64,000 nucleotides of DNA from Bacteroidales bacterium UBA5382 (GCA_002409745.1 DHOU01000020.1:6983-70982); one strand, 5' to 3'. Shown: positions 16,402 to 26,097, counted from the stretch's first letter. Numbers and translations are program-made. The notes: generated by a model not told the origin, from the letters alone.

Positions 16402-16977
16402 ATGACAGAGAAGGAATACAAATCACTAAACCGTTTCATTATGTACGACACCATTCACCGGATCCACAAGGAGGGGCACCGTTCGATCCGTTGGATCGCC
16501 CATTATCTGGGGATGGTATTGGAACTGGAAGTAAAGGGACGCGAAGAAAAACAAAGGCTTTTGCGCTATAAATCCGCTCGGTTGCCATTGGCGCATAATC
16601 TCGACTTGTACGACCATAGCATCTCCGATGGACTGACTCCTACCCAACTCAAACAACTCAGGCAACTGCATTGGGCGGAAGAGAGTTACAACCTTATGCT
16701 GGCAGGACCTTGCGGGGTGGGTAAAACCTCTATCGCCTACGGCCTTTGTGCCGATGCCATCGACAAAGGATATAAAGCCTACTTCAGGAGCATGGATGAG
16801 ATACTCACCGCTCTTAAGCTGAAAGACGTTGCCACCAGTGCCAAGAGAGGATACAAGAACTTGTTTTGCGCACAGGTAATCGTGATGGACGACTTGATGA
16901 ACATATCGGTAAGCCGCCAGGAAGGAAACCTGCTGTTTGCTTTCATAGCCTTTACACCGGAAAAAACGGATACCTGA
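16402..16977 (+). pseudogene. IS21-family relic: istA 5' end fused to truncated istB
   Basis: The first ~38 codons (MTEKEYKSLNRFIMYDTIHR, then IRWIAHYLGM) match the N-terminus of an IS21 IstA transposase. From about residue 45 on, the sequence is instead IstB, the AAA+ helper ATPase: Walker A GPCGVGKTS (about 103-111), FRSMDEILTALK, and Walker B VIVMDDLM. The DDE catalytic core of IstA is therefore missing. The IstB part also ends early: after NLLFAF the normal C-terminus is replaced by a short unrelated tail. An internal deletion joined the two genes in frame. The product cannot transpose. Confidence 0.8.
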
Positions 16978-17070
16978 TAGTTGTGCTTTTTATGATGTCC
17001 TTACTTGGGAATTCAAAAGAAAAAGCTATTTTTGTGGAAGAAATAGCAACACGAAAGGAATCTTGGAAAA

Positions 17071-17730
17071 ATGAAAATTAAAACATTTGAATTTAATCCG
17101 TTATCAGTAAACACCTACGTTCTCTCCGACGAGACGCGCGAATGTGTGGTGATCGATGCGGCTTGTTTCTATCCCGATGAAAAGGAAATGCTGCTGAATT
17201 ATCTCATCGATAACGATCTTATTGTAAAACGGCTTATTAATACCCATTTGCATTTCGACCATCTGTTCGGTGTAAACTTCCTCGCTTCGCATTTCGGACT
17301 TCCGTTAGACTATCATCCGGCCGACGAGTTTTTGCTCGAAGATATTCCGGGGCAACTTCGCTTGTTCGGCTTTCAGGGTTTCAGCGACGATTTGACGCCT
17401 CCCAAAGGATTGTATCTGTACGAAAACGATACCGTTACCTTCGGCCGGCAACAACTGCGCGTCTGGGAAGTGCCGGGGCATTCTCCGGGAAGCATCGTTT
17501 TTTACAGCGCCGAAGACGGAGCGCTGTTTTCGGGCGATGCCCTGTTCCGTGCCAGTATCGGACGTACCGATCTGGCAAGGGGCGATTACGAGCAACTGAT
17601 CGACGGTATTAAGAAGAAACTTTTTGTTCTGCCCGATGAGACGATCGTCTATCCCGGGCATGGCCCTTCGACGACTATCGGCTTCGAGCGGCGGAACAAT
17701 CCTTTTTTGCAATCGGACAAAAGCAATTGA
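17071..17730 (+). CDS. Metallo-beta-lactamase-fold hydrolase, glyoxalase II-like
   Basis: 219 residues. The dinuclear metal site is complete: THLHFDH (residues 58-64), GHSPGS (about 136-141), the bridging Asp in FSGDALF, and YPGHGP near the C-terminus. This fits the YcbL/glyoxalase-II-like branch, which hydrolyses thioesters such as S-lactoylglutathione, though the true substrate of Bacteroidetes members is unclear. Cytoplasmic, no signal. It begins 93 nt after the IS relic and is followed by a heptamer-repeat spacer and gcvP. Confidence 0.88.
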   Translation: MKIKTFEFNPLSVNTYVLSDETRECVVIDAACFYPDEKEMLLNYLIDNDLIVKRLINTHLHFDHLFGVNFLASHFGLPLDYHPADEFLLEDIPGQLRLFGFQGFSDDLTPPKGLYLYENDTVTFGRQQLRVWEVPGHSPGSIVFYSAEDGALFSGDALFRASIGRTDLARGDYEQLIDGIKKKLFVLPDETIVYPGHGPSTTIGFERRNNPFLQSDKSN

Positions 17731-17765
17731 TAATTACGAATTACGAATTACGAATTACAAATTGG
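17731..17765 (+). repeat. AATTACG heptamer tandem repeat
   Basis: Four to five copies of AATTACGA/AATTACAA right after the hydrolase stop, the same word as in the spacers at 54370, 57131 and 59752. Confidence 0.65.
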
Positions 17766-17858
17766 CAGTCTGTAACCATCCGGGTGAAATAACGTGCGAA
17801 ACTTAAATAATTAAACTGATAATAACAACAAATATCTACTAAACCGAATCGTGTATTT

Positions 17859-20705
17859 ATGGAAATGGAAAAATTTTATACCCGTCATATCGGGACCAAT
17901 GAAGCGGATAGAAAGAAAATGCTGGAAAGCCTCGGCGTTTCCTCAATGGATGAATTGATCGATCAAACGATACCTTCCGACATTCGTCTGGAGCATCCGC
18001 TATCGCTGCCGGCGCCGTTGTCGGAACAGGAGTATGCCGAAGAAATAGGGAGCATCGCCGCCAAAAACCAACTCTTTGCATCCTACATCGGCATGGGCTG
18101 GTACGATACCATCACTCCGGCGGTTATCTACCGCAACGTATTCGAAAATCCGGTATGGTATACGTCCTATACGCCATATCAGGCGGAGATATCGCAGGGG
18201 CGGCTCGAAGCGCTGTTGAATTTTCAAACGGTGGTGAGCGAACTCACGGCTTTGCCGTTGGCCAACTGCTCCCTGTTGGACGAGGCTACGGCTGCCGGCG
18301 AAGCTGCAAGTATGATGCATGCCTTGCGAAGCCGCGAACAGGTGAAAGCCAATGTGTCGAAGCTGTTTGTCGATGAAAATATATTTCCGCAAACGCTGGC
18401 TGTGTTGCATACCCGCATGGATTGCCACGACATTGAGATTGTCGTCGGCGACTATAAGCAGTTCGATGGCGGAGAAAATTTCTTCGGAGCCATCATACAG
18501 TATCCCAATAGTAACGGGAGCATCGAAGACTATCGCGGCTTTGTCGAAAAGGCACATGGAGCCGGCTGCAAAGTAGCCGTCGCTACCGATTTGATGGCGT
18601 TGACCCTGCTGACGCCTCCGGGCGAGTGGGGGACGGATATCGCTTTCGGAAGTACGCAACGGTTCGGCATCCCGATGTTCTTCGGCGGTCCGTCGGCGGC
18701 TTTTTTTGCCACCCGCGACGAATATAAACGTTCCATGCCGGGACGCATCATCGGCATATCCAAAGATGTCAATGGCCGCCAGGCGTTGCGCATGGCTTTG
18801 CAGACACGCGAACAGCATATCAAACGCGACAAGGCGACTTCCAACGTGTGCACGGCGCAGGCGTTGTTGGCCACGATGGCGTCGTTCTATGCCGTATACC
18901 ACGGTCCCGAAGGTTTGAAGGGCATTGCCCGCCGTATCCATTCGCATGCCGTGCAAGTGGCGCGCGAATTGGAAGGAATGGGATTCAAGCAGGTAAACGG
19001 GCAGTACTTCGATACGTTAAAGATTGAATTGGCACCGAAAGTCTCCGTTCAGGACATACGCGACAACGCCGAAGCGCGATCGATCAACCTCCGCTATTTC
19101 CCCACGGGCGAGATAGGCATCAGCATCGATGAAACGACCAACTGCCAACGGATGCAGGAGTTGCTGGGCGTATTTGCGATGGCGGTGGGCAGCTCGAAAG
19201 CGTTTTTGTTCGAATGCGCCGAACCGCAGCAAGCGGCGCTTTGCGAAGAGCTGGTTCGTAAGACCGATTTTTTGCAACACGAGACCTTTAACCGCTATCA
19301 TACCGAAACGGAATTGATGCGTTACATCAAACGTTTGGAGCGCAAGGATATTTCGCTGGCGCATTCCATGATTTCGTTGGGTTCGTGTACGATGAAACTT
19401 AATTCGGCTTCGAGCATGTTGCCGTTGGGGCTTGCGGCGCTGCAACGCGTCCATCCTTATGCCCCCGTGGAACAGGCGGCGGGGTATCTGCAATTCATCG
19501 ACGAACTCGAATCGATGTTGGCCGAAATCACCGGTTTTGCCGGAGTCAGCTTGCAGCCTAATTCGGGCGCCGCGGGAGAGTTTACCGGGCTCATCATCAT
19601 CCGCAGTTATCTCGAAAGTATCGAACAGGGGCATCGTAAAATCGTTTTGATCCCCGCTTCGGCTCACGGAACCAATCCGGCTAGCGCTGTTCAGGCGGGA
19701 TTTACCCCCGTAACGGTTGCTTGCGACGAACGGGGAAATGTCGATATGGATGACTTGGCCCGCAAAGCGCAGGAGCATGCGCATGATCTGGCCGGATATA
19801 TGATTACGTATCCTTCCACGCATGGAATTTTTGAAGCGGACATCCGTGAGATGTGCCGTATCATTCATGAGAACGGCGGACAAGTGTATATGGACGGCGC
19901 GAATATGAACGCCCAAGTGGGATTGACCAATCCGGGTACGATCGGCGCCGATCTCTGTCACTTGAACCTGCACAAGACCTTCGCCATTCCTCATGGCGGC
20001 GGCGGCCCGGGTGTCGGCCCCGTGTGTGTGGCGCAACATCTGGTTCCCTTCCTTCCCGGGCATCCCGTGGCTTTCGAATCGGATAAGAACACGGTTGCGG
20101 CGGCTCCTTATGGCAACGCCGGGGTGCAGCAAATCACGTATGCGTATATCCGCATGATGGGCGTCGAAGGTTTGACGAAAGCTACCGAAAACGCAATATT
20201 GAATGCGAACTATCTGGCGCAGCGGTTGCAAGACTCGTACGGCATTGTGTACCGAGGAGCAAACGGCCGGGTAGGCCATGAGCTTATTCTGGAATGCCGG
20301 CAGTTGAAAGCGGTGTCGGGCATTACCGAGAGCGATATCGCCAAGCGGCTGATGGATTACGGTTTTCACGCGCCGACTCTTTCTTTCCCGGTGCATGGTA
20401 CGTTGATGATCGAGCCGACCGAGTGCGAGAGCTTAGCCGAGTTGGATCGTTTTGTGGAGGCGTTGCAACAGATTCATGAAGAGATTCTGGAAGTGTCGCG
20501 CGGCGAGTATACGCTCGAAGATAACGTGCTGGTGAATGCTCCGCATCCCGAATATGTAGCTGTTGCCGATGAGTGGAATCATGCCTATCCGCGCAGTAAA
20601 GCCATTTATCCGTTGCCGTTTGTTGCGGCGAATAAGTTCTGGATCAATGTAGGCCGCATCGATGACGCGTATGGCGACCGGCATTTGGTTTCATGCCTTT
20701 GCTGA
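17859..20705 (+). CDS. gcvP: Glycine dehydrogenase (decarboxylating), fused P1/P2
   Basis: 948 residues, the full single-chain P-protein of the glycine cleavage system. It decarboxylates glycine with pyridoxal phosphate and passes the aminomethyl group to the lipoyl H-protein. The N-terminal half begins FYTRHIGTNEADRKKML. The PLP-binding lysine is Lys706 in NLHKTFAIPHGGGGPG, and the preceding YMDGANMNAQVG is conserved. No gcvT or gcvH is adjacent and no glycine-riboswitch-like fold was recognised in the 128-nt leader. It ends at a bidirectional terminator. Confidence 0.97.
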   Translation: MEMEKFYTRHIGTNEADRKKMLESLGVSSMDELIDQTIPSDIRLEHPLSLPAPLSEQEYAEEIGSIAAKNQLFASYIGMGWYDTITPAVIYRNVFENPVWYTSYTPYQAEISQGRLEALLNFQTVVSELTALPLANCSLLDEATAAGEAASMMHALRSREQVKANVSKLFVDENIFPQTLAVLHTRMDCHDIEIVVGDYKQFDGGENFFGAIIQYPNSNGSIEDYRGFVEKAHGAGCKVAVATDLMALTLLTPPGEWGTDIAFGSTQRFGIPMFFGGPSAAFFATRDEYKRSMPGRIIGISKDVNGRQALRMALQTREQHIKRDKATSNVCTAQALLATMASFYAVYHGPEGLKGIARRIHSHAVQVARELEGMGFKQVNGQYFDTLKIELAPKVSVQDIRDNAEARSINLRYFPTGEIGISIDETTNCQRMQELLGVFAMAVGSSKAFLFECAEPQQAALCEELVRKTDFLQHETFNRYHTETELMRYIKRLERKDISLAHSMISLGSCTMKLNSASSMLPLGLAALQRVHPYAPVEQAAGYLQFIDELESMLAEITGFAGVSLQPNSGAAGEFTGLIIIRSYLESIEQGHRKIVLIPASAHGTNPASAVQAGFTPVTVACDERGNVDMDDLARKAQEHAHDLAGYMITYPSTHGIFEADIREMCRIIHENGGQVYMDGANMNAQVGLTNPGTIGADLCHLNLHKTFAIPHGGGGPGVGPVCVAQHLVPFLPGHPVAFESDKNTVAAAPYGNAGVQQITYAYIRMMGVEGLTKATENAILNANYLAQRLQDSYGIVYRGANGRVGHELILECRQLKAVSGITESDIAKRLMDYGFHAPTLSFPVHGTLMIEPTECESLAELDRFVEALQQIHEEILEVSRGEYTLEDNVLVNAPHPEYVAVADEWNHAYPRSKAIYPLPFVAANKFWINVGRIDDAYGDRHLVSCLC

Positions 20706-20773
20706 TGCTCCCGTCTGACGGTTCCAAGCCGTTTGACGGATAACGGGAACGAAAACTCCCAAAGGAAAAAAAG

Positions 20774-20813
20774 AACCTCGGGTGTCGTATCAAAACGATG
20801 CCCGAGGTTTTTC
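20774..20813. terminator. Bidirectional terminator between gcvP and mazG
   Basis: AACCTCGGG (20774-20782) pairs with CCCGAGGTT (20801-20809), the stem extending inwards with G-U pairs, followed by TTTT. A-rich DNA on the other side makes it usable by both convergent genes. Confidence 0.85.
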
Positions 20814-20832
20814 ATATTTTCGGATAATTCCT

Positions 20833-21618
20833 TTACTCCATCGTTCGTTTTGCCTCTTGCCAGATCTCTTCCATCTCTTCGAGCGACATTTCGTTCAACG
20901 ACCGCCCTTGGTCCTTCACTTTCTTTTCCATATAGTTGAAGCGGTTGATGAATTTGCGGTTCGTGCGTTCCAAGGCATTGTCGGGGTTCACCTTATAGAG
21001 GCGCGCGGCATTGATGACACTAAACAGTAAATCGCCGAACTCGCCTTCCATTTTATCGGCATCCAGTTGTTCGATTTCCGTTTTCAGTTCGCCGAGTTCT
21101 TCATCCACTTTATCCCATACATCGTAGCGTTTGTTCCAGTCGAATCCCACATTGCGGGCTTTGTCCTGAATGCGGTAGGCCTTGATGAGCGAGGGGATCA
21201 GCGAGGGCACCCCTTCCAGAACGGTTTTATTGCCCCCTTTCTCTTTCAGCTTGATTTGTTCCCACGAGCGTTCCACCGCTTGAGCCGTTCGCGTATGCGC
21301 GTCGCCGAACACATGCGGATGACGGAATATCAATTTCTCGCAAATGGCATTGCACACATCGGCGACATCGAACGCCTGCTTTTCTTCCCCGATTTTGGAA
21401 TAGAACACCACATGCAGCAGCAAGTCGCCCAGTTCTTTTTTGATGTTTTCGTTATCCTTATTGATAATTGCGTCGACCAGTTCGTAGGTTTCTTCCACCG
21501 TGTTGGCCCGGAGACTTTCATTGGTTTGTACCTTGTCCCAAGGGCATTTCAGGCGTAACTCGTCCATCACATCGAGCAACCGGCCGAACGCTTCTATCTT
21601 TTGTTCGCGAGTATTCAT
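20833..21618 (-). CDS. mazG: Nucleoside triphosphate pyrophosphohydrolase MazG
   Basis: 261 residues with two MazG domains. It hydrolyses (d)NTPs to monophosphates and pyrophosphate as house-cleaning of abnormal nucleotides. The first domain has CPWDKVQTNESLR and the metal-binding EETYELVDA ... ELGDLLLHV (residues 42-70). The second repeats the pattern as DEELGELKTEI ... EFGDLLFSV, and RKFINRF follows. It lies downstream of dsbD on the same strand, separated only by a 61-nt tandem-repeat spacer, so the two may be co-transcribed. Confidence 0.94.
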   Translation of the reverse strand: MNTREQKIEAFGRLLDVMDELRLKCPWDKVQTNESLRANTVEETYELVDAIINKDNENIKKELGDLLLHVVFYSKIGEEKQAFDVADVCNAICEKLIFRHPHVFGDAHTRTAQAVERSWEQIKLKEKGGNKTVLEGVPSLIPSLIKAYRIQDKARNVGFDWNKRYDVWDKVDEELGELKTEIEQLDADKMEGEFGDLLFSVINAARLYKVNPDNALERTNRKFINRFNYMEKKVKDQGRSLNEMSLEEMEEIWQEAKRTME

Positions 21619-21620
21619 AT

Positions 21621-21678
21621 CTTCCAGTCTTCAGTCTTCAGTCTCCAGTCTTCAGTCTCTAACCTCTAGCCTCCAGTC
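21621..21678 (+). repeat. CAGTCTTC/CAGTCTCC tandem-word spacer
   Basis: About seven copies of an 8-9-nt word (CAGTCTTCAGTCTCC...) fill the whole space between dsbD and mazG. The same word recurs in the spacer at 39290-39405. Confidence 0.65.
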
Positions 21679-21679
21679 T

Positions 21680-23743
21680 CTATTTTCCAATTTTATAGTT
21701 TTGCAAACCCGTTTGTAAGAATTGGATATATTTATCCACATTCTCGTCATAAGCATAAGAAGGGCCGATCGGTTGTCCCTGATTGTTCAGTGCGATATAA
21801 TACGGTTGGGCGTTTGCACCGAATTTATGACGTTGCAGATAGCTCCATTTGTCGCCGATCGTTTTCAGCTTAGTCGTTCTTCCGTTTTCATTGACTTCAA
21901 TCACCTCCGGAAGCCGTTCCTTGTCGTCCACCATTAAGGTGATGAGCACGTACCCGTTATCGAGCATATCTTTCACACGGGGATCGGTCCATACCGATGC
22001 TTCCATCTTGCGGCAGTTCACGCAACCGTATCCCGAAAAGTCGATCAACACCGGCTTACCGGTACGGGCGGCATGCGCCATTCCGCTTTCGTAATCCAAA
22101 AACTGGGCATGTACTTCGCCTTCGTATAAGTTAAAATCCTGCGTGTACATCGGGGGAGCGAAAGCGCTGATCGCTTTCAGCGGTGCGCCCCAAAGTCCGG
22201 GAATCATGTAAATGGCGAATGCCAGGGAGATGATGGCCATGAACAACCGGGGAACGGATACGTAAGGCACATCGCTGTCGTGCGGAAATTTGATTTTTCC
22301 CAGCAGATAAAATCCCAGCATGGCGAAAATGACAATCCATAGAACGACAAATACTTCCCGGTCGAGAATACCCCATCCGTAAGCGAGGTCGGCCACCGAT
22401 AAGAATTTCAAAGCGAGGGCCAGTTCGAGGAAGCCCAATACCACTTTCACCGAGTTGAGCCAGCCGCCCGATTTGGGCATGCTCTGCAACCAAGAGGGGA
22501 AGATGGCGAACAGGGCGAACGGGATGGCCAAGGCAAAGGCAAATCCGAACATGCCGATGGCGGGAGCCAAGATGTTGCCCGACGTGGCGGCATCGACCAG
22601 CAGAGTGCCGATAATAGGCCCGGTACACGAGAAAGAGACCAATGCAAGGGTGAATGCCATAAAGAAAATACTCAGTACGCCCGAGGTCTTGTCGGCCTTT
22701 TCATCGCTTTTGTTTGTCCATGACGCGGGTAAGACCATGTCGAACGCTCCGAAAAACGAAATGGCGAATAGAACCAGCAAAGCGAAGAAGATGAGATTGA
22801 ACAGCGCGCTGGTCGCCAGGGTGTTCAATGCGCTCGCGCCGAAGATTCCCGTAATGAGGAGACCCAATAGCACATAGATGACGATAATGCTCAATCCGTA
22901 AATAAGCGCTTCGGAAATCGCTTTCGTGCGGTCGGTTTTATTTCGTTTGAGGAAGAAACTGACGGTCATCGGTATCATCGGCCATACACAAGGTGTGAGC
23001 AGAGCGATTAGGCCGCCGATAAATCCGGCGATGAAAATCCAAAAGAGCGATTTGCCGGTGGTACTTCCTTCCATACCGTATGCTTTCAGCTCTTCGATAA
23101 CCGGTGTCCATAGCGGGTTCTGGTCGATAGGGCCCGAAGCGCTTATAATGGGAGCGAGCGCTATACCGGTCGAGTCCGCTGTGGTTGCGGTTGTATCGGA
23201 TACGGCCGCTTCGTCGGTTTCTGTCTTTTCGGTCGATGCTGCCGGATCAGCTTTAGCAGCGGCGGATACCACCAGCGTTGAAGGCAAATTGGCCGATGTA
23301 AAAGAGAAATCGACAGGTAACGGCGGCAGACAGCTTTGGTCGTTGCAAGCCTGAGTCCGGATATCGCCGCTAAGCGCGAACTTTTGTTTGTCGGTAACTT
23401 TAAATCGTTGCACAAATCGCGCAGCGTTCTCGAAAGTCCCTATTTCCATTTGGAACACGGCGTCATACTTTACGGTGGCTTTTTTGCCCGAAGCCTGAAA
23501 CTCGCCTACCGCTTCGGCTCCCGTCAGCTTGTCGAGGCTCAGGGAGGTGGGATAGGGGCCGTCTTCGGGAAGACGCGTATCGTATATATGCCATCCCGCT
23601 TGTATGGTGGCGTCTGCCGTTAATTCTACTTCTCCGTTTCCTTTGTCTTGCAAGCTAAACTTCCATGAGACTTCGTCTTGAGCAAACGTAAGAAACGAAC
23701 TGATGAGAAAAAGGGAAAAAACAATCGCTTTTCTGATCTTCAT
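21680..23743 (-). CDS. dsbD: Thiol:disulfide interchange protein DsbD
   Basis: 687 residues. It carries electrons from cytoplasmic thioredoxin across the inner membrane to periplasmic thiol enzymes. All three redox modules are present: signal peptide then an N-terminal DsbD-alpha domain with Cys133 and Cys138 (CNDQSC); a CcdA-like membrane domain with Cys252 (LTPCVWP) and Cys373 (SCTGP); and a C-terminal thioredoxin-like domain with Cys574 and Cys577 (GCVNCRKME). A low-complexity Ala/Thr/Asp linker joins the first two. It may also supply reductant for cytochrome maturation. It probably shares a transcript with mazG. Confidence 0.93.
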   Translation of the reverse strand: MKIRKAIVFSLFLISSFLTFAQDEVSWKFSLQDKGNGEVELTADATIQAGWHIYDTRLPEDGPYPTSLSLDKLTGAEAVGEFQASGKKATVKYDAVFQMEIGTFENAARFVQRFKVTDKQKFALSGDIRTQACNDQSCLPPLPVDFSFTSANLPSTLVVSAAAKADPAASTEKTETDEAAVSDTTATTADSTGIALAPIISASGPIDQNPLWTPVIEELKAYGMEGSTTGKSLFWIFIAGFIGGLIALLTPCVWPMIPMTVSFFLKRNKTDRTKAISEALIYGLSIIVIYVLLGLLITGIFGASALNTLATSALFNLIFFALLVLFAISFFGAFDMVLPASWTNKSDEKADKTSGVLSIFFMAFTLALVSFSCTGPIIGTLLVDAATSGNILAPAIGMFGFAFALAIPFALFAIFPSWLQSMPKSGGWLNSVKVVLGFLELALALKFLSVADLAYGWGILDREVFVVLWIVIFAMLGFYLLGKIKFPHDSDVPYVSVPRLFMAIISLAFAIYMIPGLWGAPLKAISAFAPPMYTQDFNLYEGEVHAQFLDYESGMAHAARTGKPVLIDFSGYGCVNCRKMEASVWTDPRVKDMLDNGYVLITLMVDDKERLPEVIEVNENGRTTKLKTIGDKWSYLQRHKFGANAQPYYIALNNQGQPIGPSYAYDENVDKYIQFLQTGLQNYKIGK

Positions 23744-23778
23744 ATTGTATAGTCTGTATAATGGATAATTTTAAGGTG

Positions 23779-23786
23779 CAAAGATA
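23779..23786 (-). promoter_or_regulatory. -7 element of the dsbD promoter
   Basis: Minus strand reads TATCTTTG, a full TAnnTTTG match, 35 nt upstream of the dsbD ATG. No clear -33 TTTG. Confidence 0.5.
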
Positions 23787-23832
23787 ATAAAACTTACCCA
23801 CAGGTATTCCATCTCGAGTTATTAATATAGTA

Positions 23833-24015
23833 AGAAACTGTTTAAATTTCTTACGAAAAACGGAAATGAAAGTATTCTTCGCCTTCAAAAATTTCTTTTT
23901 TGTATTCTTCTTCCTTTTATTCGGCTCAAATAGCTCGCGATTATCGCCAAAACAAGAAAGGATACTGCTAAAAAACAACTCTTTTTGAATCGCGAAACAA
24001 ATTTAAACAGATTCT
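23833..24015 (+). repeat. MITE-like intergenic repeat, copy 3 (with internal extra ~75 bp)
   Basis: The termini AGAAACTGTTTAAATTT (from 23833) and AAATTTAAACAGATTCT (to 24015) are inverted repeats of each other with one mismatch. The flanks match copy 2 (7211-7310): AGTATTCTTCGCCTTCAAAAA on the left, CTCTTTTTGAATCGCGAAA on the right. In between are about 75 extra bases absent from copies 1 and 2. It fills most of the gap 23744-24103 between dsbD and katA. Confidence 0.8.
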
Positions 24016-24035
24016 AAAAGAATGTATAGGAGCGT

Positions 24036-24074
24036 AAAAAAAGAGGCTGTCTCCAAACGATTTTAAGACAGCCT
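24036..24074 (-). terminator. Terminator of the perR-katA operon
   Basis: On the minus strand AGGCTGTCT (24074-24066) pairs with AGACAGCCT (24052-24044), followed by CTTTTTTT. It lies 30 nt after the katA stop. Confidence 0.9.
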
Positions 24075-24103
24075 GCTTTCTATTCAAATGCGATAAATCC
24101 GTT

Positions 24104-25603
24104 TTACGCGATGCCTGCTTTTTCGTAGGATATATGCATCGCATCGGCTAGCCCTTTCCCATAATCCGGGTCGGCTTGGTAGCAATTGCGGATGTGGCGG
24201 ATTTTAATGAATTCTTCCACGCCTTCCATATTGCGGGCGGTGTTGCCGAACAAGGCTTGTTTTTGCGCGTCATTCATCAGGCGGAACAATTTTCCGGGTT
24301 GAGTGAAATAATCGCTGTCATCTTCGCGGAAGTTCCAGCGTTTGATTTCACCGTCGGCTTTCTGAGCCGGCTCCTCAAACTCGGGTTGTTCTTTCCATAC
24401 GCCATAACTATTGGGCTCGTAATGCAACGTTGCGCCTTGGTTCCCGTCCACACGCATTTGCCCGTCGCGATGGTAAGAATTGGTCTGAGGCGCTGCTTTC
24501 GGCTGGTTTACGGGTATCTGGTGATGATTCACCCCAAGGCGGTAACGTTGGGCATCGCCATACGAGAACAGTCGTCCCTGCAACATTTTGTCGGGCGAAA
24601 ACCCGATGCCGGGAACGATGTTTACCGGATTGAAGGCGGCTTGTTCCACGTCCTGGAAATAGTTGTCGGGGTTCCGGTTCAACTCGAACTCTCCTACCGG
24701 AATCAAGGGGAACTCTCCTTTGTACCATACTTTGGTTAAATCGAACGGATTATAGGGCATGTTTTCAGCCTGTTCTTCCGTCATGATCTGGATGTACATT
24801 TTCCATTTGGGAAAATCGCCTTTTGCAATCGATTCGAGCAAGTCGCGCTGGTGGCTTTCGCGGTCTTTGCCGACAAGCTCTTGGGCTTCCTGGTCGGTCA
24901 GGTTTTTTATTCCTTGTTGCGTCACAAAATGGAACTTCACCCAATGGCGCACATTATCGGCATTCAGAAAACTGTAAGCATGGCTGCCGAAGCCGTGCAT
25001 GTGACGGTAGCTGTACGGAATGCCCCGGTCACTCATGGTGATGGTTACCTGATGCAAAGCTTCGGGCAAGCTCGACCAAAAGTCCCAATTATTGTTCGCG
25101 CTGCGCATATTGGTGTGCGGGTCGCGCTTTACGGCATGATTGAGATCGGGAAATTTGAGCGGGTCTCTAAAGAAGAAAACCGGAGTGTTGTTTCCCACTA
25201 AATCCCAGTTTCCGTCTTCGGTATAATACTTCATGGCAAAGCCTCGGATATCCCTTTCGGCATCGGCCGCTCCTCTTTCTCCGGCTACGGTAGAAAAACG
25301 GACGAACATTTCGGTCTGCTTTCCAATTTGCGAAAAGATTTTTGCTTTGGTGTAGCGGGTAATGTCATGCGTAACCGTAAAGGTTCCGAATGCTCCCGAT
25401 CCTTTGGCATGCATGCGCCTTTCGGGGATTACTTCCCGATCGAAGTGCGCCAGTTTTTCCAGAAACCATACATCCTGCAATACCATGGGGCCACGGGGCC
25501 CTACGGTCATCGAATCCTGATTGTTTACAACCGGAGCTCCGGCAACGGTCGTCAGTTTCTTTTGATTTTCTTTGTTCTTGTCTTTTTTTTCTTCTTTTTC
25601 CAT
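24104..25603 (-). CDS. katA: Heme catalase, small-subunit type
   Basis: 499 residues, typical of small-subunit (clade 3) monofunctional catalases that dismutate hydrogen peroxide. The active-site signature [20 protein letters not shown] carries the distal His65, and the proximal heme-ligand motif RLFSYGDAQ carries Tyr348. The N-terminus has an unusual charged extension ([16 protein letters not shown]). No signal peptide. It starts 29 nt after the stop of a PerR-type regulator on the same strand, so both are expected in one peroxide-induced operon. Confidence 0.96.
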   Translation of the reverse strand: MEKEEKKDKNKENQKKLTTVAGAPVVNNQDSMTVGPRGPMVLQDVWFLEKLAHFDREVIPERRMHAKGSGAFGTFTVTHDITRYTKAKIFSQIGKQTEMFVRFSTVAGERGAADAERDIRGFAMKYYTEDGNWDLVGNNTPVFFFRDPLKFPDLNHAVKRDPHTNMRSANNNWDFWSSLPEALHQVTITMSDRGIPYSYRHMHGFGSHAYSFLNADNVRHWVKFHFVTQQGIKNLTDQEAQELVGKDRESHQRDLLESIAKGDFPKWKMYIQIMTEEQAENMPYNPFDLTKVWYKGEFPLIPVGEFELNRNPDNYFQDVEQAAFNPVNIVPGIGFSPDKMLQGRLFSYGDAQRYRLGVNHHQIPVNQPKAAPQTNSYHRDGQMRVDGNQGATLHYEPNSYGVWKEQPEFEEPAQKADGEIKRWNFREDDSDYFTQPGKLFRLMNDAQKQALFGNTARNMEGVEEFIKIRHIRNCYQADPDYGKGLADAMHISYEKAGIA

Positions 25604-25632
25604 ACGATTTGTAATTAAGTTATAGAAGTTTT

Positions 25633-26064
25633 TTATTTGGGGTGTTCGTTTGAGTTGCCGTAAATATTGAGTTTGACGGAATTGATTTCATAGCCTTCGA
25701 TGGCATGTTTTTCGAAAAACGTTTTTAAGAGTTCGTCGAGTTCTTCGTTTACGTAATCGGTGATTACATTGCTATCGGTGTGATATAAATGATGATGGGG
25801 CGTGAGTATACCGTCGTAGCGCATCACTTCGTCGGGCGTAGAAACTTTGTGAATCACATTTTTCTTGACAAACGTGTCCAATGTTTTATAAATAGTTCCG
25901 ATCGAAATCGTCGGATGGGCTGCTCGGACGAAATCGGTGATCTGTTCGGCCGTGGGATGATTGTTCAACGTATAGATCGCATCGAGAATGGCAATCCGTT
26001 GAGGGGTCGCCTTTAATCCTTTTTCCGATAACTTTTGTTGCAATAATTGTTGATGAATTGCCAT
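25633..26064 (-). CDS. perR: Fur-family peroxide regulator, PerR-like
   Basis: 143 residues: a winged-helix DNA-binding domain ([26 protein letters not shown]) and a dimerisation domain. The five metal ligands of PerR align with a one-residue offset to Bacillus subtilis PerR: His36, Asp84, His90, His92 and Asp103. In PerR, metal-catalysed oxidation of such histidines releases DNA. The protein contains no cysteine at all, so the structural Zn(Cys)4 site of classical PerR is absent. It lies directly before katA, which it probably represses together with itself through the inverted repeat at 26081-26097. Confidence 0.88.
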   Translation of the reverse strand: MAIHQQLLQQKLSEKGLKATPQRIAILDAIYTLNNHPTAEQITDFVRAAHPTISIGTIYKTLDTFVKKNVIHKVSTPDEVMRYDGILTPHHHLYHTDSNVITDYVNEELDELLKTFFEKHAIEGYEINSVKLNIYGNSNEHPK

Positions 26065-26080
26065 GGATAATCTCTGCTAA

Positions 26081-26097
26081 ATAAGAATCATTCTCCT
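26081..26097 (-). promoter_or_regulatory. Candidate PerR/Fur-type operator
   Basis: AGAAT-C-ATTCT (26084-26094) is a perfect inverted repeat with a one-base centre inside ATAAGAATCATTCTCCT, 20 nt upstream of the perR ATG. The spacing and AT-rich arms resemble 7-1-7 Fur-family boxes. Autoregulation of perR-katA is inferred. Confidence 0.5.

Noticed and set aside
17766..17858. Glycine riboswitch before gcvP
   Set aside because: The leader is short and AT-rich and shows no paired aptamer folds.
19017..20396. 459-aa ORF antisense to gcvP
   Set aside because: Shadow of a highly expressed-type codon pattern in a real gene; no domain, no start signal. The same applies to 18000-18956 and 8163-9038 on the minus strand.
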